Shown: positions 50,394-59,693, counted from the stretch's first letter. The stretch: 64,000 nt of DNA from Roseinatronobacter bogoriensis DSM 18756 (GCF_004366635.1 NZ_SORN01000003.1:310001-374000); one strand, 5' to 3'. Program-made: numbers and translations. The notes: generated by a model from the sequence alone, not told the origin.

Positions 50394-50652
50394 GGCAAAG
50401 CCCCTTGCTGCGTCACATGCCATTCCCGTCGCGCGTTGGCATTTCACTTGGCCACCATATCCAGAATCATTGCATTTGCAACAAAATCGGGCCGCTCAAG
50501 TAGTGGATTGAGCCTGCCTGTTGAGCGGCTGACGCGCAAAATGTTATGGCGTCAATGCCGCCGCATCCCCAATGGCAGCAAAGTGTATTGTTGCGTCCTG
50601 CAATAATGTCGTACAAGCTGCGCTGCCAAAAGCTGCCAAGACAGGACCGCAT

Positions 50653-51051
50653 ATGCATTCTTATGAGTATCTCGCCCTTCCCGCACCGCTTCGGGGTCAG
50701 AAGATCAAGGGGCTGAAAACCCCGGCCGAACGTTACGCGCATGAGTTGACGACACTTCTGAATGACCTGTCGTCCGAGGGGTGGGAATATTGTCGTAGTG
50801 AGTGCCTGCCAAGCGAAGAGCGCAAGGGGCTAACCGGCAAGACCGTCGTGCAAAACCACCTGCTGATCTTTCGCAGGCCCAAGCCTGAACAACTGGCAGA
50901 ACATGTGACGAGCGCTGACACATCCCGGACTGTGGCAGAGCCGCGCCAGGATGCGATCGAACCGCCCGCTATAGAAAGCCCAAGCGCGGACAGGCCCATC
51001 CATGACAGCCGCAGAGAGCCGATGTTCGCCTCAACCCGAAGGGAAGAGTGA
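50653..51051 (+). CDS. DUF4177-like small protein
   Basis: The 132-aa protein starts HSYEYLALPAP and has the pattern of a DUF4177-type domain in the first 75 residues (LNDLSSEGWEYCRSECLPSEE, LLIFRRPKP), then a polar, proline-rich tail. The function of the family is unknown. The start at 50653 follows CAGGA. It stands alone between the divergent MarR gene and the bolA gene on the opposite strand. Confidence 0.65.
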   Translation: MHSYEYLALPAPLRGQKIKGLKTPAERYAHELTTLLNDLSSEGWEYCRSECLPSEERKGLTGKTVVQNHLLIFRRPKPEQLAEHVTSADTSRTVAEPRQDAIEPPAIESPSADRPIHDSRREPMFASTRREE

Positions 51052-51070
51052 CGCCGCGCCCTTGCCGGGG

Positions 51071-51328
51071 TCAGGCGTCAATATCCAGCGCCAGGGCATG
51101 GATGCGCCCCACCAGATCAGCGCCAAGTGCCGCGTGAACCGCGCGGTGGCGTTGCAGGCGTGACATGGTTGCAAAGCGTGGCGCGCGGATCTTGACGTTG
51201 AAATGCGTTTCGCCCCCCTCGCGCCAGCCGCCATGTCCGCGATGGCTTTCGCTGTCATCCTCAACACTCAGGTGTTCAGGGGCAAATGCATCATTTAGTC
51301 GCGCCTCGATTTCTTCACAAAGTCGCAT
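51071..51328 (-). CDS. BolA-family protein
   Basis: The 85-aa protein has the BolA-like class II KH fold signature: LNDAFAPEHLSVEDDSESH near the start, HFNVKIRAPRF in the middle, and RLQRHRAVHAALG late with the conserved histidine. BolA proteins work with monothiol glutaredoxins in Fe-S or iron signalling. I start at ATG 51328; a GTG just before it is possible. It is divergent from the J-domain gene, an arrangement often seen in Rhodobacterales. Confidence 0.88.
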   Translation of the reverse strand: MRLCEEIEARLNDAFAPEHLSVEDDSESHRGHGGWREGGETHFNVKIRAPRFATMSRLQRHRAVHAALGADLVGRIHALALDIDA

Positions 51329-51450
51329 CACAGTCGTCTTCCCTCTTCAATCATCCGGCAAATATATCTAGACTGCTGCCTCCGGATCGGAAAGGGGCAG
51401 GCGCCCGTTTTCGTCCGGCGCTCGAATTCACTGGCCGTACAGGATAACGC

Positions 51451-52086
51451 ATGGACCGCAAACCACTTTTCGATTTTGACATCCGCGCCTCTACCGACAA
51501 GAAGAAACGCTCGCGCGGGCGCCGTGGCATGTCTGGCGCATGGGAAACGTCTGTGCGGCAATGTGAACATCCGGGCTGCACGGAAGATGGCAAATACCGC
51601 TGCCCGAAATCGCCTGATCTGCTGACGGAATATATCTGGTTCTGCAAGGATCATGCCCGCGAGTACAACCTGAAGTGGAACTATTTCGAGGGGCAGACCG
51701 AGGCCGAGATGATGGACGAGATGGAGCGCGACAGGGTTTGGGGCCGGTCCACCAAGCCATTGGGGCGCGATGATGAACGTCTGGCATGGCAGCGTCTGGG
51801 TATTGAAGACCCGCATCAGGTGCTGGGCGACAAGGCCACGCAAAACCCCGGCAGAGAATCGCGGATGGGGGGCACGCGCAAATTGCCGGCGACAGAACGC
51901 AAGGCGCTGGAAATCCTCGATGCACGTGACAGCTGGTCGCGCACAGAGATTCGCAAACAGTACAAAAGTCTGGTCAAGGACCTGCACCCGGACAGGAACG
52001 CAGGCGCGCGCACTGATGAAGACCGGCTACAGGAAGTTGTCTGGGCCTGGGACCAGATCAAGGATAGCCGAAACTTCCGCGATTAA
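51451..52086 (+). CDS. J-domain (DnaJ-like) protein
   Basis: The 211-aa protein carries a C-terminal J domain (about residues 150-208) with the helix II/HPD/helix III pattern EIRKQYKSLVKDLHPDRN. This implies that it stimulates an Hsp70 ATPase. The N-terminal part has a cysteine/histidine cluster (CEHPGCTEDGKYRCPKS, then WFCKDH) that could bind zinc. In relatives the gene next to it is often cobS, but here a tRNA and nrdJ follow instead. Confidence 0.88.
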   Translation: MDRKPLFDFDIRASTDKKKRSRGRRGMSGAWETSVRQCEHPGCTEDGKYRCPKSPDLLTEYIWFCKDHAREYNLKWNYFEGQTEAEMMDEMERDRVWGRSTKPLGRDDERLAWQRLGIEDPHQVLGDKATQNPGRESRMGGTRKLPATERKALEILDARDSWSRTEIRKQYKSLVKDLHPDRNAGARTDEDRLQEVVWAWDQIKDSRNFRD

Positions 52087-52270
52087 GGCGCAGCTTGCCC
52101 AGACACTGGGCAAGACGTTGCGGCATGTCATGAAGCAGTGGCTTTGCGCTGCCGCTATCTTGCGCATCAACTGTGCCTTCGAGTTCACGCAGCACGCGCA
52201 AATCTTCAAGGCGCCGGATCTCGACGCCGTTTGGACGCGCGATGTGTGCATGTGGTGATGTGTCTGACAT
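52058..52270 (-). CDS. Small ORF of unknown function
   Basis: This 70-aa frame has an acceptable GGGGG site and host-like codon use. It has no recognised domain, overlaps the end of the J-domain gene on the other strand and spans a terminator-like hairpin. It may be real or an accident of composition. Confidence 0.25.
   Translation of the reverse strand: MSDTSPHAHIARPNGVEIRRLEDLRVLRELEGTVDAQDSGSAKPLLHDMPQRLAQCLGKLRLNRGSFGYP
52094..52114 (+). terminator. Hairpin downstream of the J-domain gene
   Basis: A perfect 9-bp stem (CTTGCCCAG / CTGGGCAAG) with a 3-nt loop lies 8 bp past the stop. No T-tract follows. Confidence 0.5.
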
Positions 52271-52430
52271 GGCAACCCCCTGCAATGACGTCGACTCAGT
52301 GTTACCCACCTATGTTAAAACAGTATGACACAAGCGTTCTGAAGTGCTGCATGGAAAAAATCTGTAAATGTGAAGTTTTCCCTCTTGCGGCGCGAAGGGA
52401 TAGTTTGTACATCGCGCTCACCCAAAGGAT

Positions 52431-52505
52431 GCGGGCGTAGCTCAGGGGTAGAGCATAACCTTGCCAAGGTTAGGGTCGTGAGTTCGAATCTCATCGCCCG
52501 CTCCA
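52431..52505 (+). tRNA. tRNA-Gly (anticodon GCC)
   Basis: The cloverleaf is complete: acceptor GCGGGCG/CGCCCGC, D-arm CTCAGGGGTAGAG, anticodon loop TTGCCAA with GCC at 52463-52465, T-loop GTTCGAATC, discriminator T and an encoded CCA end. It decodes GGC and GGT glycine codons. Confidence 0.97.
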
Positions 52506-52508
52506 ATC

Positions 52509-52545
52509 AAAAAGACCGTTGCCTTCCGGCAACGGTCTTTTTGCT
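52509..52545 (+). terminator. Rho-independent terminator after tRNA-Gly
   Basis: AAAGACCGTTGCC / GGCAACGGTCTTT forms a 13-bp perfect stem with a 4-nt loop, ending in a T-run (TTTTTGCTTTT). It is the clearest intrinsic terminator in the window and ends the tRNA transcript. Confidence 0.9.
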
Positions 52546-52921
52546 TTTAACGCTCTCTGTGATGCGGTGAAAAATTAACTTTTGAGTCTTTTTGCGCACT
52601 TACATGGCACAGCTTAACGTCAAGCTAATTTTCCTCGCGCCGATCACAAAAATGCGTTGACGACCCCCCATTCAATACGCCAGATTGTGGCAGTACTCAG
52701 GGCACCCACTAAATCTGGTACGCGGTAGCGAGTAACTTAGCGCAATTGCAGGTAAACCAGAGGGAATCGGGGCAGGAATTAGGGAAAACCTACACGGGTT
52801 GCCAGTCGTCTGACTGGTAAGGGAAGCATCTGTGCTATCCCCCTATGTCTGTCCATGTCTTGAAACGCTTGTGTCCGGGCTTGCCCGGAATATCCAACTG
52901 AACAAAAGGGGCATCTGGCAG
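52546..52921 (+). promoter_or_regulatory. Long leader region of nrdJ
   Basis: About 375 bp without a supported gene precede nrdJ. Local pairings exist, for example CCAGTC-GTCT-GACTGG (52802-52817), and the segment 52741-52835 is purine-rich in a way that suggests a folded RNA. I looked for the B12-box and core of the cobalamin riboswitch, natural for a B12-dependent enzyme, and did not find a convincing match. No NrdR box pair was recognised. Confidence 0.35.
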
Positions 52922-55900
52922 ATGATTATCGAGCGGCATTTCACCAAGAGCGGACAAGACGCATATGCGTCGCTGGACTTCACCACCACGGTTTCGGAAA
53001 TCCGCAACCCTGACGGGACGGTTGTTTTCCGCAATGATGCTGTGGAAGTGCCGCAAAGCTGGTCGCAAGTCGCGTCAGATGTCATCGCGCAGAAGTATTT
53101 CCGCAAGGCGGGCGTCCCTGCGCGCCTGAAGCGAGTCGCGGAAGAGGGCGTGCCGGAATTCCTGTGGCGCTCGGTCGCGGATGAGGCCGCGTTGAAAAAG
53201 CTGCCGGAAGAAGAGCGCTATGTCGGCGAATCATCGGCCAAGCAGGTATTTGACCGGCTTGCTGGTGCATGGTGCTACTGGGGCTGGAAGGGCGGCTATT
53301 TTGCGACAGAAGCAGATGCGCAAGCCTATTTCGACGAAATGCGCTTCATGCTGGCCGCGCAAATGGCGGCCCCCAACAGCCCGCAGTGGTTCAATACCGG
53401 TCTGCATTGGGCTTATGGCATTGACGGGCCAAGCCAGGGCCATTTCTATGTGGACCCCTTCACCCATAAGCTGGTGAAATCGAAGTCAAGCTATGAACAC
53501 CCTCAGCCGCATGCCTGTTTCATCCAGTCTGTCAGCGATGATTTGGTTAATGACGGCGGTATCATGGATCTTTGGGTGCGCGAGGCGCGCCTGTTCAAAT
53601 ATGGTTCCGGCACCGGAACCAACTTCAGCTCGCTGCGTGGGGAAGGCGAGAAACTGTCGGGCGGCGGTAAATCCTCTGGGTTGATGGGTTTCCTTAAAAT
53701 CGGTGATCGCGCTGCTGGCGCGATCAAGTCGGGCGGGACCACGCGCCGCGCGGCAAAGATGGTTATCTGCGATATGGACCATCCTGATATTGAGGAATTC
53801 ATCAACTGGAAGGTGATCGAAGAACAAAAGGTCGCCTCTCTTGTTGCCGGTTCCAAATTGCACGAAGCACGTCTGAATGAAATTTTCGGCGCAATTCGTG
53901 CATGGGACGGCAGCACAGAGGATGCCGTTGACCCGACAAAGAACCCCGCGCTGAAGGCGGCCATCAAATCTGCCAAGAAATCCATGATTCCCGAAACCTA
54001 TGTCGGGCGCGTTCTGCAATATGCCCGTCAGGGGTATGACAGCATCGAATTCCCGACCTATGACACCGATTGGGACTCCGAGGCGTATATCACTGTCTCT
54101 GGCCAGAATTCGAACAATTCGGTGCGGGTGACCGACGCCTTCCTGAAGGCCGTCAAGGATGATGCCGATTGGGAATTGCTGCGCCGCACAGATGGCAAGC
54201 CCGCCAAGACCATCAAGGCCCGCGATTTGTGGGATCAGGTCGGCCATGCGGCATGGGCCTGTGCCGATCCGGGCATCCAGTTCCACGACACAGTCAACGC
54301 ATGGCACACCTGCCCTGCCGATGGGGCGATCCGTGGGTCGAACCCCTGCAGCGAATACATGTTCCTGGATGACACGGCTTGTAACCTTGCGTCCATGAAC
54401 CTGCTGAAATTCTATGACAGCAAGTCGTTCAACGCCGAAGGATACATGCACGCGACCCGCCTATGGACAATTACGCTGGAAATCAGCGTGATGATGGCAC
54501 AATTCCCGTCCAAGGAAATCGCGCAGCGGTCCTATGAATTCCGCACGCTGGGGCTGGGTTATGCCAATATCGGCGGTCTGCTGATGAATATGGGTTATGG
54601 CTACGACTCGGCGGAAGGGCGCGCGCTATGTGGTGCGCTGACCGCGCTGATGACAGGCGTCAGCTACGCAACCTCGGCCGAAATGGCCAGCGAATTGGGC
54701 GCCTTCCCCGGCTACAAGAAGAACGCCGACCATATGCTGCGCGTGATCCGCAATCACCGCCGCGCTGCCTATGCCGATGACAGCTATGAGGGGGTGAATA
54801 TCGCGCCGCTTGCACTGGATGGTAAGAATTGCCCTGATGCGCGGCTGGTCGAAATGGCCCGCGCAGCATGGGACGAAGCCCTCAGCCTGGGCGAGCAGCA
54901 TGGCTACCGCAACGCGCAGGCAACCGTGATCGCGCCAACGGGCACAATCGGCCTGGTGATGGATTGCGACACAACCGGGATCGAGCCTGATTTCGCGCTG
55001 GTCAAGTTCAAGAAACTGGCCGGTGGCGGGTATTTCAAGATCATCAACCAGTCGGTCCCGGCCGCCCTACGCAAACTGGGCTATCGCGAGTCGGAGATTG
55101 GCGAGATCATTGCCTATGCGGTTGGTCATGGCAGCCTTGGTCAGGCACCCGGCATCAACCATACCAGCCTGCTGGGCCACGGGTTTGGCGAGGCCGAGAT
55201 CCAGAAGATCGAAGCGGCGCTGCCTTCAGCCTTCGACATCCGCTTTGTCTTCAACCAGTGGACATTGGGCGAGGCATTCTGCCGCGAAACGCTGGGCATT
55301 CCGGTGGCAGAGCTGAACAACCCCGGTTTCGACCTGTTGCGCCATCTGGGCTTCACCAAGGCACAGATCGATGCGGCCAATGACCATGTCTGCGGAACCA
55401 TGACGCTGGAAGGTGCGCCGCATCTGAAGCCAGAGCATTACAGCGTGTTCGATTGCGCCAATCCCTGCGGCAAGAAGGGCACGCGCTATCTCTCGGTCAA
55501 CAGCCACATCTACATGATGGCCGCGGCGCAAAGCTTCATCTCTGGCGCGATCTCCAAGACGATCAATATGCCCAACTCTGCCTCGATCGAGGAAACGCTG
55601 GCAGCCTATGAGTTGTCATGGTCGCTGGGGATCAAGGCCAACGCGCTCTATCGTGACGGCTCCAAGCTCAGCCAGCCGCTGGCTGCGGCCCTGATCGAAG
55701 ATGACGAAGAGGCCGAAGAAATCCTCGAATCCGGCAGCCAGCAGGAAAAGGCGCAGGTTCTGGCCGAAAAGATCGTCGAGAAGATCATCGTCAAGGAAGT
55801 GGTGCGCCGCCACCGCGAAAAACTGCCAGAGCGCCGCAAGGGCTACACACAAAAAGCCATTGTCGGCGGCCACAAGGTCTATCTGCGCACGGGCGAATAC

Positions 55901-56569
55901 CAAGATGGCAAACTGGGCGAGATTTTCATCGACATGCACAAGGAAGGTGCCGGCTTCCGCGCGATGATGAACAACTTCGCCATCGCCGTATCGGTTGGCC
56001 TGCAATATGGCGTGCCGCTGGAAGAATTCGTGGATGCCTTCACCTTCACCCGCTTTGAACCGGCAGGCATGGTGCAGGGTAATGACAGCATCAAGAACGC
56101 CACGTCGATTCTTGACTATATCTTCCGCGAACTGGCTGTCAGCTATCTGGACCGCACCGATCTGGCACATGTCAAACCGTCTGGCACGGCCTTTGACGAC
56201 CTGGGTGCAGGCGAAAGTGAAGGGCTGAGCAATGTATCAGAGCCATCTGATGCAGCCGCGTCCCGCTCGCTGGAAGTGCTGCGTCAGATCAGTTCGACCG
56301 GCTATCTGCGCAAGCGGCTGCCGCATGAGCTGACAGTGCTTCAGGGCGGGCAGGCAACAACTGCTTACGCAACTGACGGCGCGACCGCAGTGGCGCTGGA
56401 AACCAGCCAGTCCGAAACCCTGACCGTCGCCACAATGGACCCCCGCGCCAAGGCCCGCATGCAGGGCTATGAAGGCGACCCTTGCGGCGAATGCGGCAAC
56501 TACACGCTGGTGCGCAATGGAACCTGCATGAAATGCAACACTTGCGGCGGCACGAGCGGGTGTAGTTGA
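52922..56569 (+). CDS. nrdJ: Adenosylcobalamin-dependent (class II) ribonucleotide reductase
   Basis: The 1215-aa enzyme reduces ribonucleotides to deoxyribonucleotides using adenosylcobalamin, independent of O2. Landmarks are the catalytic-core segments NSPQWFNTGLHWAYG, GSGTGTNFSSLRGEGE, NPCSEYMFLDDTACNLASMN and TGTIGLVMDCDTTG, and a C-terminal cysteine cluster (CGECGNYTLVRNGTCMKC, CNTCGGTSGC) for thiol re-reduction or zinc binding. I take ATG 52922 as start: it matches the family N-terminus (IIERHFT), while the 30-codon longer frame does not. It is the sole ribonucleotide reductase seen here. Confidence 0.96.
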   Translation: MIIERHFTKSGQDAYASLDFTTTVSEIRNPDGTVVFRNDAVEVPQSWSQVASDVIAQKYFRKAGVPARLKRVAEEGVPEFLWRSVADEAALKKLPEEERYVGESSAKQVFDRLAGAWCYWGWKGGYFATEADAQAYFDEMRFMLAAQMAAPNSPQWFNTGLHWAYGIDGPSQGHFYVDPFTHKLVKSKSSYEHPQPHACFIQSVSDDLVNDGGIMDLWVREARLFKYGSGTGTNFSSLRGEGEKLSGGGKSSGLMGFLKIGDRAAGAIKSGGTTRRAAKMVICDMDHPDIEEFINWKVIEEQKVASLVAGSKLHEARLNEIFGAIRAWDGSTEDAVDPTKNPALKAAIKSAKKSMIPETYVGRVLQYARQGYDSIEFPTYDTDWDSEAYITVSGQNSNNSVRVTDAFLKAVKDDADWELLRRTDGKPAKTIKARDLWDQVGHAAWACADPGIQFHDTVNAWHTCPADGAIRGSNPCSEYMFLDDTACNLASMNLLKFYDSKSFNAEGYMHATRLWTITLEISVMMAQFPSKEIAQRSYEFRTLGLGYANIGGLLMNMGYGYDSAEGRALCGALTALMTGVSYATSAEMASELGAFPGYKKNADHMLRVIRNHRRAAYADDSYEGVNIAPLALDGKNCPDARLVEMARAAWDEALSLGEQHGYRNAQATVIAPTGTIGLVMDCDTTGIEPDFALVKFKKLAGGGYFKIINQSVPAALRKLGYRESEIGEIIAYAVGHGSLGQAPGINHTSLLGHGFGEAEIQKIEAALPSAFDIRFVFNQWTLGEAFCRETLGIPVAELNNPGFDLLRHLGFTKAQIDAANDHVCGTMTLEGAPHLKPEHYSVFDCANPCGKKGTRYLSVNSHIYMMAAAQSFISGAISKTINMPNSASIEETLAAYELSWSLGIKANALYRDGSKLSQPLAAALIEDDEEAEEILESGSQQEKAQVLAEKIVEKIIVKEVVRRHREKLPERRKGYTQKAIVGGHKVYLRTGEYQDGKLGEIFIDMHKEGAGFRAMMNNFAIAVSVGLQYGVPLEEFVDAFTFTRFEPAGMVQGNDSIKNATSILDYIFRELAVSYLDRTDLAHVKPSGTAFDDLGAGESEGLSNVSEPSDAAASRSLEVLRQISSTGYLRKRLPHELTVLQGGQATTAYATDGATAVALETSQSETLTVATMDPRAKARMQGYEGDPCGECGNYTLVRNGTCMKCNTCGGTSGCS

Positions 56570-56737
56570 GGACGCGCCATGAGAGTGTCCCTGGTGTCAG
56601 ATTTCAAAATTTTGTACGAAATTTCGAAATTGCGGCGAAAAATAATCCGGGCCGAAATCCCGTTTTATGAAATGATATCAACAGCTTGAGTTGATATCTG
56701 CCGCTCAAGGGGCCTGACACACAACGAAAGACCTTGG
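56570..56737. other. AT-rich segment between nrdJ and its hairpin
   Basis: The sequence changes character here: TGTCAGATTTCAAAATTTTG followed by CGAAATTTCGAAATT words and a perfect dyad GATATCAAC-N7-GTTGATATC (56674-56698). TGTCA starts and repeated AT-rich words are reminiscent of Tn5053/Tn7-class transposon ends, and the orphan tniQ follows, but no matching end was found. Confidence 0.35.
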
Positions 56738-56764
56738 GCGGGCGGAGGAAACTCCGCCCGCTTT
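56738..56764 (+). terminator. Terminator downstream of nrdJ
   Basis: A perfect 10-bp stem (GCGGGCGGAG / CTCCGCCCGC) is closed by a GAAA tetraloop and followed by TTT. It is about 170 bp past the nrdJ stop. Confidence 0.65.
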
Positions 56765-56861
56765 CACGTGTAAGGGGCCCGGCGCTGCTCGGAAAGGTTG
56801 GGCTCACCCTGATGATGCTGTAGGGTCATCTTCAACGCCAACAGCACCGACCATTTCCCAC

Positions 56862-58712
56862 GTGAAACTTGATTTCCATCCGGATGAACTTTTCATCAGC
56901 TTTGTCAGCCGCTTTGCCCGCTCACAGGGGTTGGCCGGTGTCGCGGACTTGCTCCGTGACGTAGGGGTTCCGATCGGAGGGTTTCACAAGGGCAACCGGG
57001 CCCCGATCGCCAAGGTTGCGGGTGTGTTGAACGTTGATCCTGAGGCGGCGCTCGCCCGGAGCTTTCGACGGGTTGATGCCCAGAGGTCTGAATTGATGGA
57101 GTTGAGCCTCGGGGAGCGGTGGCTCATCCGAGGGCAATATCGGGTCTGTCCGGCCTGCCTGCGCGCGGATATCGGTCCGGATCTGTCTGAGAGAGCGGCC
57201 TTGAACGCCTATGCCCGGATGGCCTGGTCCTTCGCGACCGTCCGGGTTTGCCCCGAACACCGGATGTCCTTGATCCCGCCGCCCGAAGCAGGCGTTGCTC
57301 ATGAATTCAATCAGAGCTGGGAACCCTGGCTATCCGAGATCATCGATTCTGAGCTCGATCAACCCGTCGCGGGGATGGGGTTATTTGAGAGCTTCGTTTC
57401 CCGCCGCCTCGAAGCCAATGCGCAAATCCCGGGCTGGACGGGGCGTTTCCCGCCGGATGCGCTCGGGATGTTGTCCGAGTTCCTCGGCACCGCAAAGCTC
57501 TACGGGCCCGGCCTGCGTCCTTCAGACTGTGACCCGAGTGACCTGTCCCTCGCAGCCGACGCAGGTTTCGCGGTCCTCTCGGACGGCCCGGAAGCTGTTG
57601 AAGCGCTGCTTCTCGACCTGAGAACCCGACCGGGGCCACCGCAGCAGCGCCCTCAGGGGCGGTACGGACCCATATATGACTGGTTGAAACGGAGCGCCGG
57701 AGCGGCTTCCGAGTTTGACCCGATAAGAGCGCTATTGCGTCGACATATCCTTGACACCTGGCCCTTTGGCCCCGGGCGCGATATTCTTGGCGATCCCCTC
57801 ACAGAACGACGGTTTCATTCCATCCTGACCGCATCCGCCGAGTATGATCTGCGGCCCGCTCACGTGGCGAATATGTTGCGCGACGCGAAACTCGAGGGTG
57901 CGCTGGACATGCCTGAGTTCGAGAGGATCTATCCGGCCGAAGAAGTGAATGACATTCTTGACAGCGTATCAGGCTCGCTCAGCATCCGACACGCCGAGAC
58001 CCAACTGGGAATGACCCGGACGCAGCTGGAAACCCTGCTGAAAGCGGGGTTTTTGCGATGCAGTCTGGGGGGTAAGGACGCCCGCCCCAGATTTTCCCAG
58101 AAGGACATTTCAACCTTCAATGACCGAAATCGCGCGTTCCCGCCGGCCGGATTGCAAGGTGTACCGCGATCATACCTGACCATCGCCGAAGCATCACGCC
58201 GTTCTGGAAAGAGCGTTGTCCAGATATACCGGATGATCGTCGAGGGGACGCTGAAAGGGGTGTTTCGGGCGTCCGATTCGCTTCTGTTCTCTGAAATTGT
58301 GATCGACGCTCAGGAACTGGCCGCCCTGATGACCGCGGACAGCCATGATGACTTCTTGCCGATGTATGCGTGTGTAAAGCAACTGGCCCTCGGGACGGCG
58401 TTCATCCGTGAATTGAGCGCCAAGGGGTATCTGGAAGTTCTCGATGTTCCGGACAAACGAACTCACCGCCCGAAGGCCACCATCCGGACCCGACAGATAG
58501 ACGACTTCTTGGCCAGATTTGTATCCCGACGGCGGCTGTCACACATGAATCGTATCCAGGTCAGGGAGGTTCAGAAAAGAGTGGAACAGGCGGGACTGGT
58601 TCCGATCGAGGTGTCTGCGGACGGAAAAGAGTTCCTATTCCACGTGGGTGAGGTCCTGCCGATCCCGGGTCTGAACCGTGGGCTGGAGAACCGTGTACGC
58701 TCTCCGGGGTGA
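56862..58712 (+). CDS. TniQ-family protein (orphan), with C-terminal helix-turn-helix repeats
   Basis: The 616-aa protein starts with GTG. Its N-terminal TniQ domain (about residues 4-140) has the usual opening DELFISFVSRFARSQGL and a zinc-finger-like CPAC (96-99) with CPEH (130-133). The C-terminal half holds at least two excisionase/MerR-like HTH units (SIRHAETQLGMTRTQLETLL at about 379-398; LTIAEASRRSGKSVVQIYRM at about 440-459). TniQ proteins help select targets in Tn7-, Tn5053- and CRISPR-associated transposons. No TniA/TnsB transposase, TniB/TnsC ATPase or CRISPR genes are near, so this is either a transposon remnant or a domesticated DNA-binding protein. Confidence 0.8.
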   Translation: MKLDFHPDELFISFVSRFARSQGLAGVADLLRDVGVPIGGFHKGNRAPIAKVAGVLNVDPEAALARSFRRVDAQRSELMELSLGERWLIRGQYRVCPACLRADIGPDLSERAALNAYARMAWSFATVRVCPEHRMSLIPPPEAGVAHEFNQSWEPWLSEIIDSELDQPVAGMGLFESFVSRRLEANAQIPGWTGRFPPDALGMLSEFLGTAKLYGPGLRPSDCDPSDLSLAADAGFAVLSDGPEAVEALLLDLRTRPGPPQQRPQGRYGPIYDWLKRSAGAASEFDPIRALLRRHILDTWPFGPGRDILGDPLTERRFHSILTASAEYDLRPAHVANMLRDAKLEGALDMPEFERIYPAEEVNDILDSVSGSLSIRHAETQLGMTRTQLETLLKAGFLRCSLGGKDARPRFSQKDISTFNDRNRAFPPAGLQGVPRSYLTIAEASRRSGKSVVQIYRMIVEGTLKGVFRASDSLLFSEIVIDAQELAALMTADSHDDFLPMYACVKQLALGTAFIRELSAKGYLEVLDVPDKRTHRPKATIRTRQIDDFLARFVSRRRLSHMNRIQVREVQKRVEQAGLVPIEVSADGKEFLFHVGEVLPIPGLNRGLENRVRSPG

Positions 58713-58984
58713 GTAAAGGGGGCTCAAATGTTTCTCCAGATGCGATGTCTCGGGCTTGTCCCTTGGTTCCCGGGATGGTCGTTGCCCCGGGGATGATCCG
58801 TATGTCATGTTCTTCCGGAGAGTCAGGGCGCGTGTGACAGCTTTGCGGGACTTTGCGGTCGTTCGAGCCAAATTGAAAGAAGCCCATTTCGCTGCTTGAT
58901 GATGGGTGACGAAGCCACAACAGGGTAGCAAATTATTCTCGATACATTATTGTTCGAGCAAAACAATTTCGTAAGGAGTTTTCG

Positions 58985-59590
58985 ATGAGCGATTTGCCAG
59001 AAATATTGAAGCAAGGAGAGCGGGCGCGCTTGTTTCCCGTATTGGCCGATACAAGTCGTGAGGGCAGGATCGCATCGATTTTCCTCGCCTTATTGCCGAC
59101 GATCCCGTCGCTGGCGGAAGTGGTCCTTGGAACTGTTGGGCTGCGCATCGGCAAACGCACTCAAATCGAAACCTACACTGAAATAGTGCTTAACGATACG
59201 TCTGAGATCAAGAACAGGCCGGATGGACTCATTGTCGTGCGCAACGGGAAATCGACATGGTCGGCATTAGTTGAAGCGAAAATCGGCAAGGCAGATTTAG
59301 ACGTCGATCAAGTCACGCGATACATTGAAGCAGCAAAGTCGAACAAAATTGATGCTGTAATCACGATCTCGAACCAATTTGTAGCGCGGGCAGATGTCTC
59401 ACCGCTGACGCTTCCAAAGACGACCCTCAAGAAGGCCGGTTTGTTTCATTGGTCTTGGACGTGGCTCCAAACGCAATGCGATATCCTTTCCCATCAGAAA
59501 CGGGTTGACGACCAAGAACAGGAATTCCTGCTGCGAGAATTTCAGAGGTTGCTAGGCTCAGGACCCATTGATTTCAGCCTTGCGGCGTGA
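58985..59590 (+). CDS. PD-(D/E)XK nuclease-like protein, probably C-terminally truncated
   Basis: The 201-aa protein has a nuclease-like core: NRPDGLIVVRNG followed by SALVEAKIGKADLD gives the PD...EAK arrangement, and later VITISNQF and FHWSWTW strands. I recall related proteins of about twice this length or with longer C-termini, so the end here may be a truncation. An IS5-family element starts 15 bp after the stop. A TAAGGAG site and an AT-rich upstream dyad (CTCGA..TCGAG) look intact. AT content is higher than in neighbours. Function is unknown; relatives could be defence or stress genes. Confidence 0.6.
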   Translation: MSDLPEILKQGERARLFPVLADTSREGRIASIFLALLPTIPSLAEVVLGTVGLRIGKRTQIETYTEIVLNDTSEIKNRPDGLIVVRNGKSTWSALVEAKIGKADLDVDQVTRYIEAAKSNKIDAVITISNQFVARADVSPLTLPKTTLKKAGLFHWSWTWLQTQCDILSHQKRVDDQEQEFLLREFQRLLGSGPIDFSLAA

Positions 59591-59648
59591 TTCACGCTCC
59601 GCAAGGAGACCTGATCAATTAGCAATCTTTTCTGGCTGACTGAGTGAA

Positions 59649-59690
59649 GCGGATCAGAAAACAGTCCGGGGGACTGTTTTCCCGCTGAAC
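59649..59690. repeat. Small hairpin insertion near the IS5 5' end
   Basis: GAAAACAGTCC-GGG-GGACTGTTTTC is a perfect 11-bp inverted repeat lying where the N-terminal codons of the transposase should be. The frame reads FWLT before it and QMERLKPFF after it, and in-frame stops separate the two. It probably removes the normal start of ORF A. Confidence 0.5.
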
Positions 59691-59693
59691 CAG

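Noticed and set aside
52546..52921. Cobalamin riboswitch before nrdJ
   Set aside because: The B12 box and conserved core words were sought on both strands and no convincing match was seen; only a generic structured leader is claimed.
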